From an uncultured Mediterranea sp. (GTDB lineage: Bacteria; Bacteroidota; Bacteroidia; Bacteroidales; Bacteroidaceae), in the NCBI GenBank assembly GCA_946056155.1, contig CAMGIP010000007.1, positions 1 to 41,596 of the forward strand: a stretch of DNA of 41,596 nucleotides, in the 5' to 3' direction. Positions 25,802 through 34,178 of the stretch are shown piece by piece (the first letter of the stretch is position 1; each line of letters opens with the position of its first letter). Both the position numbers and the translations under genes were made by a program. Below the pieces are notes generated by a model. The model was not told where the DNA came from and ran no database searches. It saw only the letters and a list, made by a program, of their open reading frames with translations.

Positions 25802-27166
25802 ATGAACGAAATTCAGCATTACATCCAGGAAAATGAACCGCGCATGTTGGAGGAACTCTTCAGCCTGCTGCGCATACCCAGTATCAGTGCCAAGCCCGAA
25901 CACCACGACGATATGCTCGCTTGTGCCGAGCGGTGGGTCCAACTGCTCCGTGAGGCGGGTGTGGACGAAGCATACGTCATGCCTTCCGATGGCAACCCGA
26001 TGGTATGGGCCCAGAAAACCATAGACCCCAATGCTCCCACAGTGCTCATCTATGCCCACTACGACGTGATGCCGGCCGAACCATTAGAGCTCTGGAAAAC
26101 CTCTCCTTTTGAGCCGGTGGTGAGCGACGGTCACATCCGTGGCCGTGGTGCAGACGACGACAAGGGGCAATCCTTTATCCAGGTCAAAGCTTTTGAATAT
26201 TTGGTGAAGAAGGGATTGCTGAAACACAACGTAAAATTCATCTTCGAGGGTGAGGAGGAGATTGGTTCACCCAGCTTGGAGGCCTTCTGCGAGAAGCACA
26301 AGGAGCTGTTGAAGGCGGATATCATCTTGGTATCGGACACCAGTATGCTGGGAGCAGACCTTCCGTCACTCACCACCGGTCTGCGCGGGCTCGCCTACTG
26401 GGAAATTGAGGTGACCGGTCCCAACCGAGACCTGCACAGCGGACACTTCGGTGGAGCGGTGGCTAACCCCATCAACGAACTGTGCCGCCTCATCAGCCGT
26501 GTAGTGGACGCGGACGGACGCATCACCATGCCGGGCTTCTACGATGATGTGGAGGAGGTGCCGCAAGCTGAACGGGAAATGATTGCCCACATCCCCTTCA
26601 ACGAGGAACGCTACATGAAGGCCATCGGTGTAAAGGCACTGAGCGGGGAGAAAGGGTACAGCACCCTGGAGCGTAACAGCTGCCGACCCTCGTTTGATGT
26701 ATGTGGCATCTGGGGAGGCTATACGGGTGAAGGGAGCAAGACCGTACTCCCCTCCAAGGCATACGCCAAGGTATCGTGCCGACTGGTGCCCCATCAGGAT
26801 CACGAGAAGATTTCAAAGCAGTTTGCCGACTATCTCGTCTCCTTGGCTCCCGAGAGCATCCAGGTGAAGGTAACCCCAATGCACGGAGGCCAAGGATATG
26901 TATGCCCCATCACCCTTCCGGCCTATCGCGCAGCGGAAATAGGCTTTGAAAAAGCCTTTGGTCGCAAACCGTTGGCTGTACGCCGTGGTGGCAGTATTCC
27001 CATCATCGCCACCTTTGAGCAAGTGCTGGGACTGAAGACAGTCCTGATGGGTTTTGGTCTGGAGAGCAATGCTATCCACTCGCCCAACGAGAACATGCCC
27101 ATCGACATGCTGCACAAGGGCATAGAGGCAGTGGTGGAGTTCCACCTCAACTACTCCTCGAACTGA
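25802..27166 (+). CDS. M20 family dipeptidase (metal-dependent)
   Basis: The 454-residue protein belongs to the di-zinc M20 peptidases, in the branch of cytosolic dipeptidases. Metal and catalytic residues are visible: H86 and D88 in YAHYDVMP, the acidic cluster D118-D120 in RGADDDKG, E151-E153 in FEGEEEIGSP, and a late histidine in NAIHSPNENMP. The dimerisation (lid) domain lies between about residues 190 and 300. There is no signal peptide. The frame is open to 25721, but MNEIQHYIQENEPRM from the ATG at 25802 fits the family start. Its last 16 bases overlap tail to tail with the next gene on the minus strand. Exact substrate is not known. Confidence 0.9.
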   Translation: MNEIQHYIQENEPRMLEELFSLLRIPSISAKPEHHDDMLACAERWVQLLREAGVDEAYVMPSDGNPMVWAQKTIDPNAPTVLIYAHYDVMPAEPLELWKTSPFEPVVSDGHIRGRGADDDKGQSFIQVKAFEYLVKKGLLKHNVKFIFEGEEEIGSPSLEAFCEKHKELLKADIILVSDTSMLGADLPSLTTGLRGLAYWEIEVTGPNRDLHSGHFGGAVANPINELCRLISRVVDADGRITMPGFYDDVEEVPQAEREMIAHIPFNEERYMKAIGVKALSGEKGYSTLERNSCRPSFDVCGIWGGYTGEGSKTVLPSKAYAKVSCRLVPHQDHEKISKQFADYLVSLAPESIQVKVTPMHGGQGYVCPITLPAYRAAEIGFEKAFGRKPLAVRRGGSIPIIATFEQVLGLKTVLMGFGLESNAIHSPNENMPIDMLHKGIEAVVEFHLNYSSN

Positions 27167-27762
27167 CCCACTCCCTGACGGAGAAGCACCGGCTCACTGC
27201 CGGTGCAATCCACTACAGTAGAACCTTCCACACCCCCTATGCCACCATCGATAACCAAATCGATGCGGTCGCCCCACTTTTCATCCATCAGTTCGGGCTC
27301 CATGGCATACTCCATCTCATCCTCCTCTTCCAACGGCAGTGAGCTGACCATCAACGGTGCCCCAAGGGCCGAGGCCAACTCCCTCACAAAAGAGGAGGAT
27401 GGCATGCGTATGCCCACCTCCTTACGGTTGCGGAAGATTTTGGGCAGACGGGTGGTCCCATTCAAGATGAAGGTGAAGGGGCCGGGCAAGTAGTGCTTCA
27501 TCAACTTGAAAGTGGCATTATCCACTTTGGCATACTCGCTAATATGCCCCAAATCATAACAAATGATGGAGAGATTGTTCTTCTTGGGGTCAATCCCCTT
27601 CAACCGGCAAATGCGCTCAACAGCCCGCTCCTTCAAGGCATGACAGGCAAAACCATACATGGTGTCGGTGGGAAGAATCACCACTCCACCCTCCTCCAAG
27701 ATACGCACCACACGGGCTATCATCTCCGGACTGTTGTTTTTGGCATAACACTTCTGCAACAT
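27151..27762 (-). CDS. Sua5/YciO/YrdC family protein (L-threonylcarbamoyladenylate synthase-like)
   Basis: This 203-residue protein has the YrdC fold: GGVVILPTDTMYGFAC (about residues 25-40), RICRLKGIDPKKNNLSIIC (about 50-68), PGPFTFIL and the late VGIRMPSS. TsaC/Sua5 members make threonylcarbamoyl-AMP for t6A synthesis; YciO members are close relatives whose in vivo role is less clear. The KGIDPKKNNLS segment looks YciO-like rather than canonical TsaC. It is downstream of the sialidase-like gene with 19 bases between, and overlaps the M20 gene by 16 bases tail to tail. The donor enzyme for TsaB's pathway may be this or another protein outside the window. Confidence 0.85.
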   Translation of the reverse strand: MLQKCYAKNNSPEMIARVVRILEEGGVVILPTDTMYGFACHALKERAVERICRLKGIDPKKNNLSIICYDLGHISEYAKVDNATFKLMKHYLPGPFTFILNGTTRLPKIFRNRKEVGIRMPSSSFVRELASALGAPLMVSSLPLEEEDEMEYAMEPELMDEKWGDRIDLVIDGGIGGVEGSTVVDCTGSEPVLLRQGVGQFEE

Positions 27763-27781
27763 ATACTGCCCTCCTTATGGA

Positions 27782-28930
27782 TTACTCTTCTGCACCCTCC
27801 AACCAGTCGAGCGAGAACCGATAGAAAGAGAGCACAAATCCTTTCTCAAAGTCTCCCTCTTCCACAAAACAGCCTACGGTGCCGTCGGGCAACTGGGCCA
27901 AAGAGGAATATCCCGAAACCTCAGGTACCAAACTACGCTTCACGCTCCAGTTCTTCCCCTCATCGTAACTGGCTATAATGGATACATTCTTGCGGAAATC
28001 CCAGTCGTTGGGCAAAGAGTGCAGAAGGAAACTGCGTCCGGCAAACCGGTATCGGATGAGGTCACCATTGCAAGCCGGCTCCACCAAGTCCTCTTGGAAG
28101 TAGGTATCACCCCAAGTGACACCCTGATCATGCGAGATGGAGAAACGACGATACCCATGCTTGGGATTACGGATGCTCATCAGCACATCCCCATTCTCCA
28201 ACTCCACTAGTTTGGCCTCATCGCCGCAGCGGTCACCGGGAACCTGGGAAACACTCCACTGCTCGCCACCATCGTCGGAATAGATGGCATAGCAGCTGAT
28301 GCTGTCCCCACGCACCGGCTTGGTACGGGTCACCAATACGGCCATGATACGACCACTGCTCAGCTGCAGTGCATTGCCGGAAGAGATAAAGGCACCATAC
28401 CATCGGCTGCGCTCCTCATCGGCACAGTCGGGACCGTAAATCTGCGGCGTGATATCGCGTGGAGCACTCCAACTCAAGCCATTATCGCTGCTCACGGAGA
28501 GCATCAACTTCTGGCAATCTTCGGCACTCGACTGCCAAAAGCCACTTCCGGAGGCCATGAGACAGAGCATCTTGCCTGTGCGACGATCCACCACAACGGC
28601 CGGGTCGCCATATCCGACGGTAGTCTCCGCACCAGCCACCACAATAGCTTCCGACCAGGTGCGCCCCAAATCCGAACTTCTACGGCAGACCACATCGATA
28701 TCATTGGGCAGGTCCCAAAGGCTATTGATACGTTTGTCAGCCACAGCCACCAAGGTACCGTCAGCAGCGGTCACCAATGCGGGAATGCGGTAATACTTAG
28801 AGCCGGCATCTCCCGGTGAGAACAACACGGTACGTTCAAACACGCCGGTAGGCATCTTTGGGGCACATGAGGTGAGGAGTACTACACACACCACCGCCCA
28901 TAAGGAGAAAATTGTCTGTTTCATAGTCAT
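27782..28930 (-). CDS. Sialidase-like (GH33) lipoprotein
   Basis: The 382-residue protein has a lipoprotein signal with lipobox LLTSC (Cys22) and a six-blade sialidase fold. It carries the FRIP-type motif YRIP with R48, and five Asp boxes (SSDLGRTW 85-92, SSDNGLSW 147-154, SDDGGEQW 218-225, SHDQGVTW 266-273, SYDEGKNW 321-328). Candidate catalytic residues are in place: arginine triad R48, R254, R313; Glu238 in DEAKLVEL; Tyr341 in GYSSL with an acidic partner at 357-358. It should be an exo-alpha-sialidase at the cell surface or periplasmic face. No sialic-acid catabolic genes are nearby; the neighbours concern alpha-glucosides. An alternative start is Met3. A different sugar specificity is possible. 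Confidence 0.85.
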   Translation of the reverse strand: MTMKQTIFSLWAVVCVVLLTSCAPKMPTGVFERTVLFSPGDAGSKYYRIPALVTAADGTLVAVADKRINSLWDLPNDIDVVCRRSSDLGRTWSEAIVVAGAETTVGYGDPAVVVDRRTGKMLCLMASGSGFWQSSAEDCQKLMLSVSSDNGLSWSAPRDITPQIYGPDCADEERSRWYGAFISSGNALQLSSGRIMAVLVTRTKPVRGDSISCYAIYSDDGGEQWSVSQVPGDRCGDEAKLVELENGDVLMSIRNPKHGYRRFSISHDQGVTWGDTYFQEDLVEPACNGDLIRYRFAGRSFLLHSLPNDWDFRKNVSIIASYDEGKNWSVKRSLVPEVSGYSSLAQLPDGTVGCFVEEGDFEKGFVLSFYRFSLDWLEGAEE

Positions 28931-28946
28931 ACAAATGTTAGAGAGA

Positions 28947-28954
28947 CAAAAGTA
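28947..28954 (-). promoter_or_regulatory. Bacteroidetes -7 box for the sialidase-like gene
   Basis: On the minus strand this reads TACTTTTG, matching TAnnTTTG, 17 bases before the ATG at 28930. Confidence 0.55.
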
Positions 28955-29055
28955 GCATATTATTTTGAAACCTCCTCACATTTCAGACACAAAAAAAATC
29001 CATTCCTCCAATCAGCCCCTCTCTCACCCCCTGGAATACTCACACACCCGCCCTT

Positions 29056-29090
29056 TTGCAATCGTTTGCAAACAAGTTGCAATCGTTTGC
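29056..29090. promoter_or_regulatory. Twin LacI-family operators
   Basis: TTGCAATCGTTTGC occurs exactly twice, at 29056-29069 and 29077-29090. The core GCAATCGTTTGC differs by one base from the perfect palindrome GCAAACGTTTGC, the type of site bound by LacI-family dimers. The copies are 21 bp apart, two helical turns, so both lie on one face. They sit in the divergent gap between the sialidase-like gene and lacI, upstream of the lacI -7 box. Confidence 0.82.
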
Positions 29091-29123
29091 TTAAAAAAAA
29101 AGCTGAGTCTAAGAGATTATCAC

Positions 29124-29131
29124 TACCTTTG
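29124..29131 (+). promoter_or_regulatory. Bacteroidetes -7 box for the lacI-MFS-GH65 operon
   Basis: TACCTTTG is an exact TAnnTTTG, 44 bases before the regulator's ATG and 33 bases downstream of the second operator. No TTTG lies at the normal -33 distance. Confidence 0.65.
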
Positions 29132-29175
29132 TAGCGGAATCATACTACACACACGTAATTACCCGCACGTACGCC

Positions 29176-30204
29176 ATGGCAAGCACAACCATCACCATCA
29201 AAGATATAGCCCGAGCATTGGGTGTATCCATCAGTACCGTTTCCCGTGCGCTGAAGAACAATCCCGACATCAGCGCAGAGACCCGGAAACTGGTGAATGA
29301 TTATGCCCGCAAGCATCACTATAAACCCAACGCCATGGCGGCCAGTCTCCGCAGTAACCGGTCAAACACCATCGGTGTGATTGTGCCCCAACTGGTGCAT
29401 CACTTCTTCTCCTGTGTACTGAGCGGCATAGAGCGAAAAGCGTCCCAGGCCGGATATACCATTCTGGTGGCCCAAAGTACAGAGAGTTATGAGGAAGAGG
29501 TGCGCATCGTACACCAGTTTCAGGAGTCGCGTGTGTGCGGAGTAATAGCCTCCTTAGCCAAAGAGACTTCCCACTATGAACATTACCAGGAGCTGATAAC
29601 CAGTGGCATACCGGTGGTCTTCTACGACCGCATCTGCACAGGAATCAAGACCGAACGGGTGGTGGTGGATGACTATGCCGGTGCCTTTGCCGCTGTGGAA
29701 TATCTGATACAGACGGGCTGCAAGCGCATCTGCTTCTTCGGGGCAGACCCCCATTTGGAGATTACCAAGAACCGCAAGAACGGCTATTTGGATGCACTGC
29801 ACCGCTACCATATCCCAGTGGATGAGAGTCTCATCAAGACCTGCGATACCCGACAGAAAGCCATGGCCATCACCCCCGATATACTGGAAGGGGAGAACCG
29901 CCCCGATGCCTTCTTTGCCATCAATGATGCCACAGCCGCCGGCATTCTCTTTGCCTGCAAACTGACGGGCATCAAAGTACCTGAGGAGGTGAGCATCTGC
30001 GGATTCAGCGATGGCATGATAGCCCAAAGCACCTACCCCAAACTGACCACCGTGGAGCAACATGGCGAGGAGGTGGGGGCCAGTGCTTTTGATATCCTGC
30101 ATGAAAAGATTGAGGATGCAGAGAAGGGAGAGGGAGCTCCTGCCCGAAACATCAAAAACCGCATTGTTCGCACCAATCTGATCGTTAGGGGAACAACGAA
30201 ATAA
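29176..30204 (+). CDS. LacI family transcriptional regulator
   Basis: The 342-residue protein has an N-terminal LacI HTH (ITIKDIARALGVSISTVSRALKNNP, about residues 6-30), the hinge region (HHYKPNAMAASLRS) and a periplasmic-binding-protein-like effector domain (about 63-340) with typical stretches NTIGVIVPQLVHHFFS and VSICGFSDGMIAQSTYPKLTTV. It probably senses a sugar or sugar phosphate and controls the transporter and GH65 phosphorylase that follow 44 bases downstream, perhaps also the divergent sialidase-like gene. Two matching operator sites precede it. Whether it represses or activates cannot be told; the operators lie upstream of the -7 box, which leaves activation possible. Confidence 0.95.
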   Translation: MASTTITIKDIARALGVSISTVSRALKNNPDISAETRKLVNDYARKHHYKPNAMAASLRSNRSNTIGVIVPQLVHHFFSCVLSGIERKASQAGYTILVAQSTESYEEEVRIVHQFQESRVCGVIASLAKETSHYEHYQELITSGIPVVFYDRICTGIKTERVVVDDYAGAFAAVEYLIQTGCKRICFFGADPHLEITKNRKNGYLDALHRYHIPVDESLIKTCDTRQKAMAITPDILEGENRPDAFFAINDATAAGILFACKLTGIKVPEEVSICGFSDGMIAQSTYPKLTTVEQHGEEVGASAFDILHEKIEDAEKGEGAPARNIKNRIVRTNLIVRGTTK

Positions 30205-30248
30205 TAGTCACAACAGAGCATATAATCATCAAACATATCATTGAAACC

Positions 30249-31595
30249 ATGAAAGTAAAACCTGATTTAAGTTTTTGGAAGCTGTTCAACATCAGTTTCG
30301 GATTCTTTGGCGTACAGATTGCCTACGCCTTGCAGAGTGCCAACATCAGCCGCATCTTTGCTACCCTGGGTGCCGACCCACACCAACTCTCCTTCTTCTG
30401 GATTCTGCCCCCTCTGATGGGTATGATTGTGCAACCCATCATCGGTATGCTCTCCGACAAGACCTGGTGCCGCTTCGGCCGACGTATCCCCTACCTCTTC
30501 GTGGGTGCCATCGTGGCTGTTGCCGTGATGTTGATGCTGCCGAACGCCGGTTCATTGGGACTGACCACTCAAGTGGTGATGTGGGGTCTGACCGGCACCA
30601 TGCTCTTCGGCCTAATGTCGCTCATGTTCTTGGATACCTCCATAAACATTGCCATGCAACCCTTCAAGATGATGGTGGGCGACATGGTCAACATCCGTCA
30701 GAAGGGACTAGCCTACAGCATCCAGTCGTTCCTCTGCAATGCAGGCTCCTTAGTGGGCTACCTCTTCCCCTACATCTTCACCTTCCTCGGTGTAAAAAAC
30801 ACCGCTCCTGAGGGTGTGATTCCCAACTCCGTCATCTACTCCTTCTACATCGGCGCAGCTATCCTGATTCTCTGCGTCATCTACACAACGGTCAATGTGA
30901 AGGAATATACACCGGAAGAGATGGAAGCTTTCGGCCGTGAAGAGGCTGAACCTATTCCTTCCAACGCAACAGCCGCTGTAGCCCCCAAGAAGACAAGCAT
31001 CTCCTACACCTTCATCTCCATCGGTCTGGTACAGTTCTTCTGCTGGGCCGCCTTCATGTACATGTGGACCTATACGCCGGGAGCCATTGCCGCACAGTGC
31101 TGGGGCACGACCGATGTGGCCAGCGAAGGCTACCAGGCTGCCGCCAACTGGGTAGGTGTAGTATTTGCCGTCCAGGCAGTAGGTTCTGTCATCTGGGCCA
31201 CGCTGATTCCCCAGTTCAAGAGCTACAAGATGGCCTACGTAGTGAGCCTGTTAGTGGGCGGTGCCGGCTTCATCTCCATTCTTTGGGTGACCAACCCCTA
31301 CGTGCTTTGGATCAGCTTCCTGCTGATTGGTGCTGCCTGGGCCGGTATGCTGGCTCTTCCCTTCACCCTCTTCACCAACGCTCTGCAGGGAAATCCCAAG
31401 ATGGGTACCTACTTAGGACTCTTCAACTGCACCATCTGCCTGCCGCAGATTGTAGCTGCCGTACTGGGTGGCCCGGTACTGAAGATGCTCACCCCTGAAG
31501 GTGGTCCTGCCCCAGAGGTGGACATGCTGGTCATCGCTGGTGTATTGCTACTCATCGGTGCCGCCTGTGTAATCTTCATCAAGGAAAACAAGTAA
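30249..31595 (+). CDS. GPH/MFS-type disaccharide transporter (maltose/sucrose-like)
   Basis: The 448-residue inner-membrane protein has about 12 hydrophobic segments and the SLC45/GPH-like motif GMLSDKTWCRFGRRIPYLFVG (about residues 65-85), found in bacterial maltose and sucrose symporters. The N-terminus LSFWKLFNISFGFFGVQIAYALQSANISR is also characteristic. It likely brings an intact disaccharide into the cytoplasm by proton symport. The neighbouring GH65 gene starts 30 bases downstream, so maltose or a related alpha-glucoside is the best guess for substrate. It is the second gene of the lacI-transporter-GH65 operon. Confidence 0.9.
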   Translation: MKVKPDLSFWKLFNISFGFFGVQIAYALQSANISRIFATLGADPHQLSFFWILPPLMGMIVQPIIGMLSDKTWCRFGRRIPYLFVGAIVAVAVMLMLPNAGSLGLTTQVVMWGLTGTMLFGLMSLMFLDTSINIAMQPFKMMVGDMVNIRQKGLAYSIQSFLCNAGSLVGYLFPYIFTFLGVKNTAPEGVIPNSVIYSFYIGAAILILCVIYTTVNVKEYTPEEMEAFGREEAEPIPSNATAAVAPKKTSISYTFISIGLVQFFCWAAFMYMWTYTPGAIAAQCWGTTDVASEGYQAAANWVGVVFAVQAVGSVIWATLIPQFKSYKMAYVVSLLVGGAGFISILWVTNPYVLWISFLLIGAAWAGMLALPFTLFTNALQGNPKMGTYLGLFNCTICLPQIVAAVLGGPVLKMLTPEGGPAPEVDMLVIAGVLLLIGAACVIFIKENK

Positions 31596-31625
31596 TTGAC
31601 AATCCAAACACATTGATATAGATTC

Positions 31626-33947
31626 ATGAAGAAATACCTGCAAATCGACGAATGGAACATCGTGGAGGAGGGGTTTGACCCCGACCGCCTACGCATGAGC
31701 GAAAGCATCTTCAGTTTGGGCAACGGACATATCGGCCAGCGCGGACACTTTGAAGAGAATTATGACAGCGACAGCTATCGTGCTTCGTTCGTAGCCGGAG
31801 TGCACTTCACCGAACGCACCCGCGTACAGTGGTGGAAGAACGGATTCTCCCGCTTCACCTCACGTATGCCGATAGCAGCAGACTGGAGCCTCATCAATCT
31901 CCGCTTGGTAGATGAGGAGCTGGATCTGGCCCACTGGAATGTGGACAGCTTCACCCGTCGTCTGAACATGCAGGAGGGCATTCTTTACCGTGAGGTAGAA
32001 GCCACCTCACCCAAGGGCAACAGCTTGAAGCTGGAGGTGGAACATATTGTCAACATGGCCCACCCCAACCTGTGTCAGATCAAGTTCAGTGTCACCTCGC
32101 TGAACTACTCAGGTCGCCTCTCGCTGTTGCCCTTGCTCAACGCGGAAGAGGGAGGTGCCGACCAACCGGAAGGGAAGGTTTGGAACATCCTGCGCTCAGA
32201 GTGCGGCAAGGAGTGCGCTGACCTCTGGACACAAACCCGACGCGAGGACAATCAGGTATGCTATGCCATGACCTACCAGTTCTTCAAGAATCATACCGAG
32301 AGCAGTCACGGTGCCATTCGCATTGAGAAAGAGCGAAAAAGCGGGTTCTGCCTCGGAGCAGATGTGAAGCCGGGTGACCGCATTACGCTCATTAAATATG
32401 TTTCGGTAGTCACCTCCCACGAACATCAGGTGCTGCACATCGTGGAGGCTGCACAGCAGCAGGCCATCCATGCCAAACAGACCGGATGGAACCAGCTGAC
32501 CGAGGACCATCGGCAAGCCTGGAAACAGATCTGGGAAGACGCCGACGTCTCCATCGTGGGCGACCCCGCCGCACAGCAGGGCATCCGCTACAACATCTTC
32601 CAACTCTACCAGACCTACCGGGGCGATGATCCGAGACTCAACATCGCCCCCAAAGGATTCACAGGAGAGAAGTATGGCGGCAACACCTACTGGAACACGG
32701 AGCTCTGCTGCGTACCCTTCTTCCTCCTTTCTACCCCTAAGGACATCACCCAAAGCCTGCTGCTATACCGATACAACCACCTTCCTAAAGCCATTGAGAA
32801 TGCCCGGCGGCTGGGGTTCACCGGAGGAGCGGCCCTCTTTCCGCAAGTGACGCAAAACGGAGATGAATGTCACAGCGAGTGGGAGGTCACTTTTGAGGAG
32901 GTGCACCGCAACAACATCATGGTCTATGCCATTGGCCTGCATGCCCTGGTCACAGGCAGCCTGGACTACATCATCCGATATGGCATGGAGGTGATGATAG
33001 CTGTCTGCCGCTTCTGGAGTCAGCGAGTCTCCTTTTCAGAGCCCAAACAGCAGTATGTGATTCTCGGTGTGACCGGACCCAACGGGTACGAAAACAACGT
33101 CAACAACAATTGGTACACCAACTTCTCCTGTCAGCAGAGCCTCTGCATGACGCTCAAAATCATCGATGTCTTACAGAGAAAGTACCCCGAGGAGATGAAA
33201 CGGATTGAAGAGAAAACCCACCTCGATGCCGAGAAGGAGATGGCCCGGTGGAAGGATATCATCGACCGCATCTACCTCCCCTACGACGAAAAACGGGGCA
33301 TCTTTGTGCAGAACGAGGGATTCCTCGACAAGGAGCTGCGTACCATCGCCGACCTCCGTCCTGAGGAGCGTCCCATCAACCAGCACTGGTCGTGGGACCG
33401 CATCCTGCGCTCCTGCTACATCAAGCAGAGCGACGTGCTGCTGGGATTATACCTCTACTCTTTCCACTTTGACGAGCAGACCTTACGCCGCAACTTTGAG
33501 TTCTACGAACCCATGACCGTACACGAATCCTCACTCTCTCCTTTTGTCCACTCCATCCTCGCCGCCCGACTCAGGCTGACCGATAAGGCCTACGAACACT
33601 TTATGCACTCGGCCCGCCTCGATCTGGACGACTACAACAACGAAGTGGATGAGGGACTGCACATCACCAGTATGCCGGGCAGTTGGTTGGCCATTGCACG
33701 CGGCTTCGGCTATTTCTTCGTCTGGGATAACATGGCCACATTTGCTCCCGTCAAGCCCAAGCAGTGGAAGAGCTATCGCTTCAAGGTCAATTACCACAAT
33801 GCCACCTACGAAGTCACAGTGGCAGACGAAGTCACCATACAGCTCTATGGCCAGGAATCACAGGAAATCAAGGTCTATGGCCAGAAATATACCCTCTATT
33901 GTGGCACTCCTCTCGTGGTGCCCAAACAGGAGGCGGAATCGAAGTGA
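31626..33947 (+). CDS. GH65 disaccharide phosphorylase (maltose phosphorylase-like), catalytic Glu replaced
   Basis: This 773-residue cytoplasmic protein has the full GH65 layout: N-terminal beta-sandwich (about 1-270), linker, (alpha/alpha)6 catalytic barrel (about 310-700) and short C-terminal sheet. Substrate-site and phosphate-site segments are intact: GGNTYWNTE, YIKQSDVLLG, TVHESSLSP and GLHITSMPGSWLAIARGFG. Family members phosphorolyse maltose, trehalose, kojibiose or nigerose to glucose and beta-glucose 1-phosphate. The odd point is the general-acid segment, read here as GPNGYENNVNNNWYTN; the family pattern is GP(D/N)EY, and the Glu is replaced by Gly487 (codon GGG at 33084-33086). The gene is otherwise undamaged and full length. 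It may be inactive, use another acid, or carry a recent mutation or sequence error. Confidence 0.9.
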   Translation: MKKYLQIDEWNIVEEGFDPDRLRMSESIFSLGNGHIGQRGHFEENYDSDSYRASFVAGVHFTERTRVQWWKNGFSRFTSRMPIAADWSLINLRLVDEELDLAHWNVDSFTRRLNMQEGILYREVEATSPKGNSLKLEVEHIVNMAHPNLCQIKFSVTSLNYSGRLSLLPLLNAEEGGADQPEGKVWNILRSECGKECADLWTQTRREDNQVCYAMTYQFFKNHTESSHGAIRIEKERKSGFCLGADVKPGDRITLIKYVSVVTSHEHQVLHIVEAAQQQAIHAKQTGWNQLTEDHRQAWKQIWEDADVSIVGDPAAQQGIRYNIFQLYQTYRGDDPRLNIAPKGFTGEKYGGNTYWNTELCCVPFFLLSTPKDITQSLLLYRYNHLPKAIENARRLGFTGGAALFPQVTQNGDECHSEWEVTFEEVHRNNIMVYAIGLHALVTGSLDYIIRYGMEVMIAVCRFWSQRVSFSEPKQQYVILGVTGPNGYENNVNNNWYTNFSCQQSLCMTLKIIDVLQRKYPEEMKRIEEKTHLDAEKEMARWKDIIDRIYLPYDEKRGIFVQNEGFLDKELRTIADLRPEERPINQHWSWDRILRSCYIKQSDVLLGLYLYSFHFDEQTLRRNFEFYEPMTVHESSLSPFVHSILAARLRLTDKAYEHFMHSARLDLDDYNNEVDEGLHITSMPGSWLAIARGFGYFFVWDNMATFAPVKPKQWKSYRFKVNYHNATYEVTVADEVTIQLYGQESQEIKVYGQKYTLYCGTPLVVPKQEAESK

Positions 33948-34083
33948 GGCCCAAGCGGGAATAGAGGTGAAATAAAACAAAAAAACAGACGATTTTCGCT
34001 ACACAGCGGGAGCAATCGGTAACCTTTGCACCCAAAAACTGCACATTTTAACAGATTATGTGCGGAAAATCATTTCTTTATTG

Positions 34084-34091
34084 TATCTTTG
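34084..34091 (+). promoter_or_regulatory. Bacteroidetes -7 box for the acyl-CoA carboxylase operon
   Basis: TATCTTTG matches TAnnTTTG, 87 bases before the biotin carboxylase ATG. The implied transcript would begin just ahead of the leader hairpin at 34113-34159. Confidence 0.65.
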
Positions 34092-34112
34092 CCGCCCGAT
34101 AAAGGTTTAGGA

Positions 34113-34159
34113 CGAGATGACACACACCTGCATACGCGGTGCAGGCTCTGTGCATCTCG
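34113..34159 (+). promoter_or_regulatory. Long leader hairpin before the biotin carboxylase gene
   Basis: CGAGATG (34113-34119) pairs with CATCTCG (34153-34159) and, inside it, CCTGCA (34127-34132) pairs with TGCAGG (34140-34145) around the 7-base loop TACGCGG. CACA/TGTG can pair between the two stems. The element lies between the -7 box (34084-34091) and the start codon (34179) and has no T-tract, so it is not a terminator. It may be a cis-acting RNA control element; I do not recognise a known riboswitch. Confidence 0.7.
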
Positions 34160-34178
34160 ACGTATTAAGGTAAAAAAG

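Noticed and set aside
34026..34178. N-terminal extension of the biotin carboxylase
   Set aside because: The extension translates the promoter box and leader hairpin; the conserved enzyme start is at 34179.
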